Positions 36,893 to 47,421 of a stretch of DNA of 64,000 nucleotides are shown here, one piece after another. The stretch's first letter is position 1, and every line of letters starts with the position of its first letter. Source of the stretch: Symsagittifera roscoffensis (lineage: Eukaryota; Xenacoelomorpha; Acoela; Convolutidae); contig NC_087066.1 in assembly GCF_963678635.1 (NCBI RefSeq), positions 10,320,723 to 10,384,722 on the forward strand, written 5' to 3'. Both the position numbers and the translations under genes were made by a program. The notes beneath the pieces are model-generated. The model was not told the origin of the DNA. It ran no database searches and saw nothing but the letters and a program-made list of their open reading frames with translations.

Positions 36893-39676
36893 TTGTTTGA
36901 ACCCGGAATCAGCCCATGTAAAGCAGAGTTCCCAGATGTAAAAATAAAAAGACAAATTATTGATCACTATCTGAAAGATATATGTTATTTAACACAACAA
37001 TACGGAATCTACACCATAGAATTCAGCACACCAAACCCGAATCACCGCAAATATGTAATTCAAACATACGATCTTGACTTAGAATTTTCAAAAGTATTCT
37101 TAGAATATATAAAAAGCATACAATATCATAACTCACAAAGAGCAAACTCCATATTTACTAATGAAGTTTTTGCAATAATATATAGTTATATTTCAATATT
37201 AGAAAACGAAACCCCAATCCCAAATATCTCACCGACAGAGACATCTAAACATATAAGGGTACGACATGAAATCACACTATTTTCAACTTTCCTACATATA
37301 ATTAAAGAAAATTTCACTAAAGATGAAGTTTCACAACATACAAAACATGATTTACAAAAATTTTTGGCATGGTTTATAATAGATTATTTCACACATAATA
37401 TTGATTTAATTTCACAAGCAAGAAAAAGTTTCAGACCTCAAAATTCAAACGATGATACCGCCATCACAGAACAGTCAGACTACGTTTGGGACCCCGAATG
37501 GTCTCATTATGCATTCATAAATATCCCACAATCAATCTCAAGTCAAGCAATAAGTACAATATCTTATATAAGAGATTATGTAAGAGTAATACCATTAACC
37601 ATTGATGCAACACCATTAAACTACAATACATTTTTACCTGATACGCGAAATAACAGTTTAAATTCGACCGTCATACACAATGAAAACCTTAATGGAACTA
37701 GGAACCTTACTCAACAAGATATTCAAACACCATCACACTTCATAAATGAAGAAATCGTCCAAACAACAACAACTACACAACAAAGTATTTCACCGATACG
37801 TCCAAATTTAACAACACCAAGAAATACAAACACTTCACTAGCACAGGTAACCTTACAATCAACCGTGAAACCTTCGGTTGCTCCAAAATATTCACAAATG
37901 GATTATCAAACATATAGACCCATGACAGTACCGTCAAAAACACGCAGAACGTTCACAAGAAACACCTTTGCGGAACACAATTATAATTACGCACATTCAT
38001 CAAAAACAAACTATCCCCCACGAAAAAGTAATAATAATCAGATAAGATCTCGATATTGGGATAACCCAATGGCAACAACCAACTCAGTAAATTTTCAAAC
38101 TAATTCACACCCTCCACAGGATCGTAGTGAAAATTACCCATTTTTTCAACAAAATAAAAATAAAAAGCAAGCGCCTTATCAAACGGATTATTTATCCTCT
38201 GATGATGATTATTTACAACCAGATATATTTGCACCATATACTCAAGAATATCGTGGACAAGGAGTGCAAAAACCACATACATATCATAGAATTTTTTCTC
38301 CACATCCAACAGATACACAAAATCAACAACCAATACAAATGCAAAACCCAATTAATACACAATCTTTTCAACCAATTCAGCCACAAAACCCAATGATTAC
38401 ATACTCGTATCAACCAACACAAATGCAAAATGAAATACCACTTCCATATTACCTTCAACAACACGAAATAACAAAAAATCAACTTTCAAACTTTTCACAA
38501 ATGCCAAATGCCGCAGAATCATTACAAATGACAATGAATCCATACCTTATGGGTGGATCATCAATAACATCAAACAAACCATTAATGGTATTCACAGGAA
38601 CATACCCTGAATATTCTGTAGAAGATTATTTAAATGCAGTAACAGCAAATTTAATTTTAAATATAGGACCTGAACCAATTAATACACCACTACATCAAAA
38701 TTGGATACATCGACGCACAGCGTTGATACAAACAACCTTAGACGGCGCAGCCCAAAAATGGTTTTCAGTATTGCCTACAGAAATAAAATCAAATTGGAAA
38801 AGATTTACACAAGAATTTTCAAAAATGTTTGACTCCGAGAGAAATAAACAACAACAAAGAGTTTTATGTAATGAAATTCGCAGATTACCAAATGAAACCA
38901 TCAAACAATTAGCAGTACGTATCGAAACACTAGTTCGAAAAGCATATTCATTAAATACACATGACTATAAAAACACAAAAATGACAGAAATCTTAATGAT
39001 GACCTTAACACCTCAATTAAGGAAAATAGCAATAGAAAAGAGAGCATCCCATCCCTCCTCAATTCGAGAGCCCGATCTAGATTTTCGAAAACTAGTAGAC
39101 AAACTAGAGCAAGCGGAAATCACAATGAAACTTGAAGAAACAGAAAATCTGAAGTTACAATATGTTAATCGAATTGAAACAAATACCACAAATATCAACA
39201 ACATACAGGAATCAGATACAGACCTCGTTGAAAAAATCACTGAAATACTAAATATTTATGAAAAACCCCCAAACTTTAAAGGCAAACCATCTTTCAAAAA
39301 ATGGTGTAATTATTGCCGACGATACGGACATAGTAATTCTGAATGTAGACAAAAACAACAGGATAACCAAAACAAACCTCAAAAATATAAAGAACCAAAT
39401 AAATCATTCTATCAATACATGAAGAAAGATCAAAATCTACCAAACAAAAATGTATACAGCAACAACAGTTCAGGAAAACCACTTCCGAACAATACCAATT
39501 ACACGAGAAATCAATCACCATATAACTCAAGTTATAGAGGAAGATCACCAGAACGAAGAAATACACAGAATTCTTCACAAATCACTATAATCGACCAAAT
39601 AGTCGAAATAACTACTCCAGATCAAATTGAAATACAACACAATTTGTTTCTAGATCTAATTCCCAATCAAACATAA
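36893..39676 (+). CDS. gag: Gag of element 2
   Basis: The ORF has 927 codons from its first methionine; the frame is open from about 36,777. Residues 1-230 are helical. Residues 240-550 are Asn/Gln/Pro/Thr-rich low complexity, with short QPIQMQNP-type repeats near 480-510. Residues about 560-720 resemble a Ty3-type capsid: LMVFTGTYPEYSVEDYL, then ALIQTTLDGAAQKWF, then W-x-x-F-x-x-EF-x-x-MF and a major-homology-like segment (LPNETIKQLAVRIE). A CCHC knuckle CNYCRRYGHSNSEC spans residues 805-818. The C-terminus is Asn/Ser/Arg-rich. The product would form particles and package RNA. The frame ends at 39,674-39,676, overlapping the open pol frame. Confidence 0.88.
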   Translation: MFEPGISPCKAEFPDVKIKRQIIDHYLKDICYLTQQYGIYTIEFSTPNPNHRKYVIQTYDLDLEFSKVFLEYIKSIQYHNSQRANSIFTNEVFAIIYSYISILENETPIPNISPTETSKHIRVRHEITLFSTFLHIIKENFTKDEVSQHTKHDLQKFLAWFIIDYFTHNIDLISQARKSFRPQNSNDDTAITEQSDYVWDPEWSHYAFINIPQSISSQAISTISYIRDYVRVIPLTIDATPLNYNTFLPDTRNNSLNSTVIHNENLNGTRNLTQQDIQTPSHFINEEIVQTTTTTQQSISPIRPNLTTPRNTNTSLAQVTLQSTVKPSVAPKYSQMDYQTYRPMTVPSKTRRTFTRNTFAEHNYNYAHSSKTNYPPRKSNNNQIRSRYWDNPMATTNSVNFQTNSHPPQDRSENYPFFQQNKNKKQAPYQTDYLSSDDDYLQPDIFAPYTQEYRGQGVQKPHTYHRIFSPHPTDTQNQQPIQMQNPINTQSFQPIQPQNPMITYSYQPTQMQNEIPLPYYLQQHEITKNQLSNFSQMPNAAESLQMTMNPYLMGGSSITSNKPLMVFTGTYPEYSVEDYLNAVTANLILNIGPEPINTPLHQNWIHRRTALIQTTLDGAAQKWFSVLPTEIKSNWKRFTQEFSKMFDSERNKQQQRVLCNEIRRLPNETIKQLAVRIETLVRKAYSLNTHDYKNTKMTEILMMTLTPQLRKIAIEKRASHPSSIREPDLDFRKLVDKLEQAEITMKLEETENLKLQYVNRIETNTTNINNIQESDTDLVEKITEILNIYEKPPNFKGKPSFKKWCNYCRRYGHSNSECRQKQQDNQNKPQKYKEPNKSFYQYMKKDQNLPNKNVYSNNSSGKPLPNNTNYTRNQSPYNSSYRGRSPERRNTQNSSQITIIDQIVEITTPDQIEIQHNLFLDLIPNQT

Positions 39677-41769
39677 GGAATAAATACTATCCAAACAATC
39701 AATCACGAAACTCATCATATAATAGAAATAGAAACTACTCAAATAATCGAAATAGAAGTTATTCAAACAACCGAAATCAGAATAACCCGAACAATCGATC
39801 AAGGAATAACTCATATAACAGATCAAACTATCACAGATCAAACGATAATTATCAAAACAGATCACGAAACAATTCACAAAATCGACATTCAAGTTATAAT
39901 AATCGTTATAGAAATTATTCCCAATCACCACACAGAAATAATAACCATTATAATAATTCTAAAAATCGCCACAGAAGTAGTACACCCAAACATCAAAGAC
40001 ATATTAATCAAGTACAATCAAATGAAGAAACAACATCAGACCCCCCAGGTATTGATGACACAGGAAATAACGAACTACAACTAAATCAAATAAACTGTGG
40101 ATCATCGGACACAGAAAGTGATACAGAAAACACTATCTCCATAAATATGATAGCAGTCGAAAACGACTACGAACCTATTATATATGAACAACCTTTTTCA
40201 TCACACATATATGAAAATCAATTAGAACTCCTTCACAATTATTATATTGAACCCATCCATACCACACAAACGGCACAAGAAACTAACGAAATCAACACTG
40301 TAAATAAATCCAATGAAAATGACAAAACAAAATGCTTGAATACAAATCACATCTATCAAAATATACAAAAAGAACAACCCAAAGAAAAAATTTGGACAAT
40401 ACCATTTCTTTTAGAAAGTCCAAGAAACAAAGAATTTCAACCACCAGATCTTGAAATTGATTTTTTAATTGATTCAGGAGCAGAATCAAACATAATAAAC
40501 ATTCCCACATGGAATGAAATCAAAACATTACACCCAAAATTAACACCTCTTGCAACCTCCAGTAAACTAGCAACAGCACAAGGATCAACATTGGTAAACT
40601 ATGGAAAAGTTCAATTATTTTTTCTCCCCACAAGAACAATGGAACAAAATAAAATTTTAAATAAACCATTTAAACAAATATTTCATATCACTGATATTAA
40701 GCACAATATCATTGGAATACCATTTATCTCTAAATATATACCAACAATCAACATCTTGAATAGTAAAATACTAATCAAAGATAAGTACACAAAAACAAAA
40801 GACACAGCCCTAACATTTTTTCAAAGATTAAATAAACAACCACCATTCTTTTCAAAATTTTATCCAATTTATAACCAACAACGAAAACACCTGAAACCAC
40901 TAGCAGGAAACATATATAATTTTTCAATAAAACAAGTTCACCAATATGATAAAAATCAAAATAAACAACATTTCTATATGTCAGACTTTGAATTCAAACC
41001 TATCCATAAGTTTTTCAAAATCACAATTTCATCCATAAAATATTTGAAAAATACGAATTCAGATATTATTTCGTTACATGTATACAACAATACACCGTAT
41101 CAAGTAACATTACCCTTAGGACGTTTAGGATATTGCGAAACCAACGCTACAATATCACCAATGCATGAAAAAGCATACCGCGTAAATAATATACTCCAAT
41201 TATTAGATATTTGTCAATCCACAATTCTTAATGAAGAATTATCCATAAATAATATAATAAGTAATGAAAAGAGAAATACAGATTATTTCACAAAAACCCC
41301 ATATTTCAAACCTACATTCAACATAAGTAACTACACAGAGAATCAACAGAAATTTTTAACAATGTTTAACTTCCAACATTCACAAATAACACAAGACGAA
41401 TTTGATAAATTAGCCAAACAGCTAATAAAATATTCATCAGTCTATGCAACATCCAAATTTGATGTTGGCAAAATCAGCTCATCACTACATCTCCCATTAA
41501 AACCAGGCGCAGTTTTCAAAAAACAAAGAGCAAGTAAAGTACCAATTCACTTACACGATAAAGTGAACAGATTACTCGACATTTTAGAACAATACAACAT
41601 TATATCACCAGTAAATAAAGAAGAACAACCAAAAGGTAACACATTTATCAACCCTGTTATCATACTAGCAAAAGGAGAATCATTAAAAATAGTTCTAGAC
41701 GCTAGATATCTTAATTCACTAATAGACGAATCGGCAATTGGCCTATTGAACCAATACAAGTTATTTTAA
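39631..41769 (+). CDS. pol: Pol of element 2, part 1: Asn/Arg/Ser-rich linker, protease, start of RT
   Basis: The frame is open from 39,631 (after TGA 39,628-39,630) and overlaps the gag end by 46 bases, as in a gag-pol frameshift arrangement. The first 120 codons are an extreme Asn/Arg/Ser/Tyr-rich run (about 39,690-39,960), encoded by near-repetitive AATCGAAATAGAA-like DNA. The first ATG commonly usable is at 40,147. The aspartic protease has FLIDSGAES with the catalytic D at 40,471-40,473. The RT lead-in (NRLLDILEQYNIISPV, then ILAKGESLKIVLDARYLN) follows. The frame ends at TAA 41,767-41,769; RT reading is already open in another frame from about 41,742. The expected role is polyprotein processing and reverse transcription. 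Confidence 0.85.
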   Translation, partial: NTTQFVSRSNSQSNIRNKYYPNNQSRNSSYNRNRNYSNNRNRSYSNNRNQNNPNNRSRNNSYNRSNYHRSNDNYQNRSRNNSQNRHSSYNNRYRNYSQSPHRNNNHYNNSKNRHRSSTPKHQRHINQVQSNEETTSDPPGIDDTGNNELQLNQINCGSSDTESDTENTISINMIAVENDYEPIIYEQPFSSHIYENQLELLHNYYIEPIHTTQTAQETNEINTVNKSNENDKTKCLNTNHIYQNIQKEQPKEKIWTIPFLLESPRNKEFQPPDLEIDFLIDSGAESNIINIPTWNEIKTLHPKLTPLATSSKLATAQGSTLVNYGKVQLFFLPTRTMEQNKILNKPFKQIFHITDIKHNIIGIPFISKYIPTINILNSKILIKDKYTKTKDTALTFFQRLNKQPPFFSKFYPIYNQQRKHLKPLAGNIYNFSIKQVHQYDKNQNKQHFYMSDFEFKPIHKFFKITISSIKYLKNTNSDIISLHVYNNTPYQVTLPLGRLGYCETNATISPMHEKAYRVNNILQLLDICQSTILNEELSINNIISNEKRNTDYFTKTPYFKPTFNISNYTENQQKFLTMFNFQHSQITQDEFDKLAKQLIKYSSVYATSKFDVGKISSSLHLPLKPGAVFKKQRASKVPIHLHDKVNRLLDILEQYNIISPVNKEEQPKGNTFINPVIILAKGESLKIVLDARYLNSLIDESAIGLLNQYKLF

Positions 41770-42050
41770 CAAAAATAACCGGAAAATACTTTACAACCGC
41801 AGATATGAATAGTGCATACAATCAAATGTCACTAGATGAACAATCGCGACGCTTAACACAATTTGTTATTGGAAACCAACAATACGAATTTAACTGCCTA
41901 TTCTATGGAATATCCATAGGACCAGCAGCATTTTCAGCTTTTATGAGCAAAATTTTTAGACCACTTATACTCAAGAAAAACGCAATCACCTATTTAGACG
42001 ATGTTTTTATGCAATCACAGACAAAAGTTTTAGAATGTGTAAATGTTTAA
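41742..42050 (+). pseudogene. Pol of element 2, RT palm segment in a shifted frame
   Basis: This short frame holds the RT palm: ITGKYFTTADMNSAYNQ, FNCLFYGISIGPAAF and the catalytic YLDD at 41,991-42,002. It lies one frame away from the preceding ORF and ends at TAA 42,048-42,050. RT text continues in other frames through 42,050-42,390 (EFLGMLNFLSKYV near 42,243), with at least two more breaks near 42,045 and 42,120. The active-site aspartates are retained; the gene is not readable as one frame. Confidence 0.8.
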
Positions 42051-42381
42051 AGTTTTAGAACACTATCACAAAATACTTCAGAACGAAAATCTGAAGGCCG
42101 CCCCCGATAAATCACACTTCTTTTTTAACACGAGTTAAATTTTTAGGACACAATATAGAAAGAAAGACAATCACCCCATTAAAATCACGCATTGATGCTA
42201 TTGAGAAGCTTCAACCACCAACAAACAAAAAGAAAATCCAAGAATTCCTTGGAATGTTAAATTTTTTAAGCAAATACGTTTATAAAATGCAATTATACTT
42301 AAGACCATTCTATAATATACTTAGACAACAAAATAATTTTGAATGGAATACAGAACATCAAACACGATTTGAAGAAATTAA

Positions 42382-43212
42382 AAAAAACTCTTAACTGAAC
42401 AAATTTCGAATACAATTCCAGATCCAAATCAACCATTCTATGCAATGTGCGATGCTTCGAATTTTGGCATCGGCGCAGCATTATTGCAATCACACAATGG
42501 TACAAACAAAATGAACCTTATATCAGCAAATTCTCGATTGTTCACTCAAGCAGAGCTACGACTCTCAACTCTAATGAGAGAATGTACAGCTATAATTTAT
42601 ACACTTACAGAATACGAATTTCTGATACTTGGATCAAAACATCCAGCAGTTCTATTCACAGATCACAAACCAATCATCTTTCTCTTTACACAAAAGTCCA
42701 ACCCAAATCACCGAGTTTATAGATTTCAATTAATTCTAATGAAATTTCCAAACTTACATATAGTTTGGACAGCAGGAAAAAATCTTGCATTACCAGACAC
42801 ATTAAGTCGCAATACACCACCTGAATTACTTACACGTAAAACTACAGTTGAAATACCCAAAAATATAAAATTTTACCTTGCAGAAAACGAAACATCACAC
42901 CGACTAGAATGCAAATATGCAGTAAAAACTGACGTTGAACAATCACTGATAAATAACCTACAACACTTCCCACTGTATTTAGATTGCCAAAATAACCACT
43001 ACGAAGTTGATCTACTTGGAACATCAACTTTCAAACCAATTCCATATTCACAATGGATAAAAAATAACACCCAACAAACAAGAGTAAAACAACACTCGCA
43101 TAAAAAAGACCTTTTTCCGTTAATTGAAAAAGAAAATCTAACTGATAAAATAAATTTATCAGGACCACAAACAAACGATTCAAAATACACTACACCTCCA
43201 CGACCCACTTGA
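42382..43212 (+). pseudogene. Pol of element 2, RNase H segment
   Basis: The open frame begins after an A-run at about 42,380. It carries Ty3-type RNase H marks: FYAMCDASNFGIGAALL (the first catalytic D at 42,451-42,453), then RECTAIIYTLTEYEF, LFTDHKPIIFLF, and the C-terminal LPDTLSRN. The downstream 130 codons form the connector to integrase. It ends at TGA 43,210-43,212. The catalytic residues look intact, but the frame is separate from the RT palm. Confidence 0.82.
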
Positions 43213-43285
43213 CACAATTCCTTTATCTAAATTAGAAATTGAAAACATTTTTCTCCCTCCAACAGAAAAAATTACAATTAATACC

Positions 43286-43802
43286 TTGAAACAATATCAA
43301 AATCTTGACCCAGTAATTAGACAACTAAAATCATGGCACAAATATAAAACTAAACCCGTAAAAGCAGATAACACATTTTTAGGAAATAAAACACTTCTCC
43401 GATATTTTCGAAAATTTAATAATACAACAATTAATGAAAACAGACCTTCTAGAATACCAATTAAATGAATCAACAGGTCCCTGTCTCCCTTTAAGTATGA
43501 TTCTCATAGCTTTTAACATTTCACATACACAAAACATTAAAGGACACTCTGGATCAGAGAAAACATATTCAAATTTCATACAAAACTTTTATTTCCCAAA
43601 TGCACCAATTTGGATAAAAGTACTATGCAATGATTGTATAGTATGTCAGCTAAATAAACCTTATCCAAATCAAAAACAAATCGCACAAAAACAAGATTTT
43701 AAAGGACAAAGTTTGTACTTTAACCACCGTATTTCATTTGATACAAAAAGGACCAATTTCACCATCATCCGAAGGAAACTCCTACATTATGGTAATTGTT
43801 GA
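43286..43802 (+). pseudogene. Pol of element 2, integrase N-terminal zinc finger, in two frames
   Basis: The first part (43,286-43,468) holds the pre-integrase helix (LDPVIRQLKSWH). The next frame (43,434-43,802) contains the HHCC finger: HTQNIKGHSG followed by CNDCIVC. It also contains the first catalytic aspartate (SFDT, 43,740-43,742). The core then continues in a third frame, right after an AAAAAGG tract at 43,745-43,751. So this region alone has two frame changes. Confidence 0.78.
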
Positions 43803-44451
43803 CGCATTTACACATTATGTAGCACTTAACCCAGTACCACATGATAACGCTTATTACGCTTACACAACACTTTATGAACACTGGATAGCCAAGTTCGGAC
43901 TACCAGAAATTTTAGTTACAGACAACGGTACAGAATTCATAAATAATGATATCATCACACTATGTCATTTATATAACATCAAACACAAACCACGTACATC
44001 TCATGCACCTTGGACAAACGGCTTAGTCGAAGGTATGAACCGTTCACTACAACAATATCTTAGATGTATCATCAATGGAAATGATACAAGATACACCGAA
44101 TGGTCAGCAGATGTAAAACTATTTCCCTTAGCATATAATTCACAAATCACGACAACTCTAGGAATGTCACCATATGAAATGGTTTTTAATCAAAAGCCAC
44201 GCAAACCAATTATGTTTACAGCAAACTCTCATAAAAACGCACAAAGTCATTGTCAACCGAATAAAGACTCAATTTGTTATAACCTACCTTTACTCACACA
44301 TGATGAAGATCATTTTCATCACCCACAAATTCTTAAATTAGCCTCCGGTACACACACCGAATGGATTTTAAACAGAGATAAAAAACACAATGAAATTTAC
44401 CAAAAAGTAACAAAAAGTTGTTACAAAGGCAAAACATTAATGAGCAAATAA
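43738..44451 (+). CDS. Pol of element 2, integrase catalytic core
   Basis: The frame contains VDAFTHYVAL, then LVTDNGTEF with the second catalytic D (43,921-43,923). GLVEGMNR carries the catalytic E (44,029-44,031), exactly 35 residues later. The first D lies about 60 codons before the second, in the preceding frame. The segment AYNSQITTTLGMSPYEMVF is the usual end of the core. It ends at TAA 44,449-44,451. Integrase inserts the DNA copy and produced the 4-bp GTAA duplication. Confidence 0.85.
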   Translation: MIQKGPISPSSEGNSYIMVIVDAFTHYVALNPVPHDNAYYAYTTLYEHWIAKFGLPEILVTDNGTEFINNDIITLCHLYNIKHKPRTSHAPWTNGLVEGMNRSLQQYLRCIINGNDTRYTEWSADVKLFPLAYNSQITTTLGMSPYEMVFNQKPRKPIMFTANSHKNAQSHCQPNKDSICYNLPLLTHDEDHFHHPQILKLASGTHTEWILNRDKKHNEIYQKVTKSCYKGKTLMSK

Positions 44452-45019
44452 ATTCACGCTTTACACCAGCCTCCGATTTAAAAATTGGAACATTTGTTTT
44501 AATACCCAATTTTAACACTCAAAAAGGAATTTCTAAAAAATTACAACCCCTTCGTAAAGGACCATACCAAATAATTGCCAAACCCACTGACGTCACATAT
44601 AAATCACCGACTCAGACCAAAAAAAAATTGTTCAACATCGAAACAATCTATTACCTTATTACCCAAAAGAATACGCACTACGCGAACTAACTCAATTATA
44701 TTCGTTCACAGGTTTAAAAGTTATTCAAAATAACCCACATACGGAAATTGAAATAAAAGACTAACATGACATCCATCCCGAAAACCAAAATAAAAAATCA
44801 ACTACAATAAAAAACAGTTCAAAAAAGCTAGATCAAAATATTCCTCAAAAAGAAAGAAAAAGTAGAAAAATGACAGAAAAAATTATACCCCAAGAACAAA
44901 TCGACAAATCAGAACATCGAGAGTCATCACGACTTAGAAACCAACCACGCAAAAACTATAAAACATTCATCCCACAATCTAAAATATTAAAGAAAGTTGA
45001 ATTTCAAAAACAGCTTTAA
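44418..45019 (+). pseudogene. Pol of element 2, integrase C-terminal domain and basic tail
   Basis: The frame 44,418-44,690 carries the GPY/F module (KLQPLRKGPYQII). Further on, about 44,900-45,019, a basic tail with SSRLRNQPRKNYKTF reads in another frame and ends at TAA 45,017-45,019. Tails of this R/K-rich type close many gypsy polyproteins. No chromodomain is visible. Confidence 0.65.
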
Positions 45020-45839
45020 TTTTACAATTAATAATCTTTGCACCTCTGAAATCTTTTGAACCTTCATTTTTCAAAATAACATGCTGACAGACACGCAGCG
45101 ATTCTAGTTCAAAATTAGCCAATAAGATTCATCCAATCCGTCACCGTCTATAACTCTAACACAAACCAACTAGACGAACGATATTAAATTCCAGGCATAT
45201 CTATAACTATAACTTTGCGACCTCCAGGTCAAAAATAAGCAAACCATTCCAACTTGACAACTAAAATAAATATCACCATAATATCATAACCCTCCCTTAT
45301 CTAATAACCCAAAGATCAACAATATTTCCCCAACTCAGATCTCAAATACCCCCCAAACAAATATGTTAAATTAGCCTAAAGTAAAAGAACGACCATTTTA
45401 ATTAGCCTAAAGTATAAAAATCTCAAAAATACCCCAGATCACTTGACAAATAAAAATAAAGTAAAAGAAGACCTCCCGAACACCATAAAATTCGCCCCCA
45501 ACAATTTTTCACAAAACTCAACCCACTTGTCAAAAAACCAATAAATAATTCGACCACACTTGAAAATTGCCTCAAACAACAAAAAATATTCGATCGAGAA
45601 ACCATTTCTTAAATGCTCTTCTCTCGATCAGTCAACATAATTCTTAACTTTTTCATAAACTTTTTAACGATATTTAAACTTTTAATCATATTTCTTTTTG
45701 ATACCTTTGAAGCTTTTGTAATAATCTTAATCATTTTTTGCAATATTTTTTAAATTTTCTATTCCATATTTGAACTATACCTCCAACTTTCAAAACCCAT
45801 TGACCATATCCACAGGTACGATTCACAAAACTTATCTAA
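45020..45839 (+). other. Untranslated spacer between pol and the env region
   Basis: No gene was recognised. The sequence is AC-rich at first and becomes T-rich after about 45,600, with a pyrimidine stretch and CCACAG near 45,800-45,816. That stretch could act as a 3' splice site for an env mRNA. Confidence 0.4.
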
Positions 45840-46028
45840 ATGATACGAACCATTTTTAGTAGAACCGATATTTTTTTACTATTTGTAATTTTTATAACAT
45901 TTCTATCATCCCTCATCTTGACAATATGCAAATGTATAAAGAAAGCAATCATCACATTCGCCTTAGCAACAATCCTTTTAATTCTTTTTCTAGAAGAGTA
46001 CTACAATAAACATAAATTTTTTCACTAA
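45840..46028 (+). CDS. Small predicted membrane protein ORF of element 2
   Basis: Sixty-two codons from ATG 45,840 to TAA 46,026-46,028 encode two hydrophobic segments. One is at about residues 11-30 (FLLFVIFITFLSSLILTI) and the other at 36-52 (AIITFALATILLILFLE), split by a CKCIKK basic turn. This would be a hairpin membrane protein. It sits just after the possible splice acceptor and overlaps the next open frame. No homologue is recognised; it could also be a chance hydrophobic frame in T-rich DNA. Confidence 0.4.
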   Translation: MIRTIFSRTDIFLLFVIFITFLSSLILTICKCIKKAIITFALATILLILFLEEYYNKHKFFH

Positions 46029-47170
46029 AAGAAATAGATCAAAAACCATCAAAAATTGCTAACCAACAATCACACAGTCAGTTTTCACCGACATCATCCC
46101 AAGATAACCCAACACCACCTATAACTACCCAAAACCCCCAAACATCTACACGAATTTCCTTTCAAGATAACCCATATACCTTTGAAGAACGACACGCTCG
46201 CTTATCTGAACCACTAGAACCAGTTCAACGACAAGCACCTCTAAGTGAACCAACATATAACTTGTACCCAACACTACCACAAGAATTAAGTAGAATACGA
46301 AATCTTAGTCAAAATCAAAATACAGTTGAAATAAATAGACAAATTATACATCCTCGACGAAACAGAAATTTTCAAACCCCCCGAGTTCATTTTGATATAC
46401 CCCAATCCCCATCACAAAGTACTCCAGAAAACCCCATTGGTATATTACCAGAAACCCCTACGCTTCTCTCACAACGTAGCACCTCAAGCCTACCCTCAGA
46501 TTACTTAGGTTCAACACCAACATCTGAACAAATACGTGAAAATCCCTTTAACCCCCCAAACCAAACATCACGACTACCATATTGGACAACACAATCATTC
46601 ACACAAGGTGAACCAAATTTAATCAATGATCCAATAGATAGTTCTACGGATACAACAACATCATCATCACTACCAGAAACATTATCACTACCATCAACAC
46701 CATCAATAAGCCAGATTTCACCAACGCCTTTTACTTTAAATTTCCCAAATAAACTCGACGCTAGAGATCGAGAACAATCATCAACAAATATTCCTTTAAG
46801 ATTAGACTGGAATACATTCACAGCACCCCCACCATTATTTGGACAACACCCAGAAAGTAACCGACTCCACAACTGGGCACTCAATAGATTACAATATAGA
46901 CAAGACATCCACGAAGACATTCGTGATCATAACATCCAAATACTCCAACAAAATAGTCTACAATTAAAATTTGAAATCACGGTTAAACTAAACAACATTG
47001 CTCAACATCCTTACCCATTAAACCCACCAAATATAACAGCTCAATCACTACCACCACCATTTATAACAACTGAAGTAATATACAAATACGACAGATATAC
47101 CAAAAAGACAATTGGTTACATCACATTTTATAACCCATACTCAGGATTATCATACACATGTATATTCTAA
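46022..47170 (+). CDS. Pro/Ser/Thr-rich ORF before env in element 2
   Basis: The frame is open from about 46,022 and ends at TAA 47,168-47,170. It lacks an early ATG; the first in-frame start codon of any type is unclear. The product is rich in Pro, Ser, Thr and Gln for the first 230 residues. A more ordinary C-terminal part follows: WALNRLQYRQDIHEDIRDHN, a helix, then a strand-rich end. It overlaps the start of the glycoprotein frame (ATG 47,158) by 13 bases. No family is recognised. It may be translated from the same RNA as env. Confidence 0.5.
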   Translation, partial: SLKEIDQKPSKIANQQSHSQFSPTSSQDNPTPPITTQNPQTSTRISFQDNPYTFEERHARLSEPLEPVQRQAPLSEPTYNLYPTLPQELSRIRNLSQNQNTVEINRQIIHPRRNRNFQTPRVHFDIPQSPSQSTPENPIGILPETPTLLSQRSTSSLPSDYLGSTPTSEQIRENPFNPPNQTSRLPYWTTQSFTQGEPNLINDPIDSSTDTTTSSSLPETLSLPSTPSISQISPTPFTLNFPNKLDARDREQSSTNIPLRLDWNTFTAPPPLFGQHPESNRLHNWALNRLQYRQDIHEDIRDHNIQILQQNSLQLKFEITVKLNNIAQHPYPLNPPNITAQSLPPPFITTEVIYKYDRYTKKTIGYITFYNPYSGLSYTCIF

Positions 47171-47421
47171 AAATATTAATTTTTCTCCAACTCTTTTTTC
47201 TAGCAATTTCCGATCAGAACATAAATCCTTCCCCCCGCACAGGACCCCAAGATTTATTAGTAACACATTACGATTGTGAAGAAAATGAACAAAAAAACAC
47301 TACACAAATATGCAATAAATCAAGTATCACAATGCGAAACAGAACCACAAGCTATAGAAACTACAAATGTAATAGCGACACTCTATTCAAAAGCCCGAGC
47401 AACAACAGTTATTGGATATAA
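47158..47421 (+). pseudogene. Env of element 2, signal peptide and first ectodomain residues
   Basis: ATG 47,158 opens a frame with a clear signal peptide (ILKILIFLQLFFLAIS, residues 3-18). It is followed by the segment VTHYDCEENEQ with the first ectodomain cysteine. Envelope-like reading then shifts at an A7 run near 47,288-47,295 into the frame of the next entry, leaving the rest of this frame as out-of-frame text. Translation to the cell surface via the ER is expected from the signal peptide. Confidence 0.7.
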
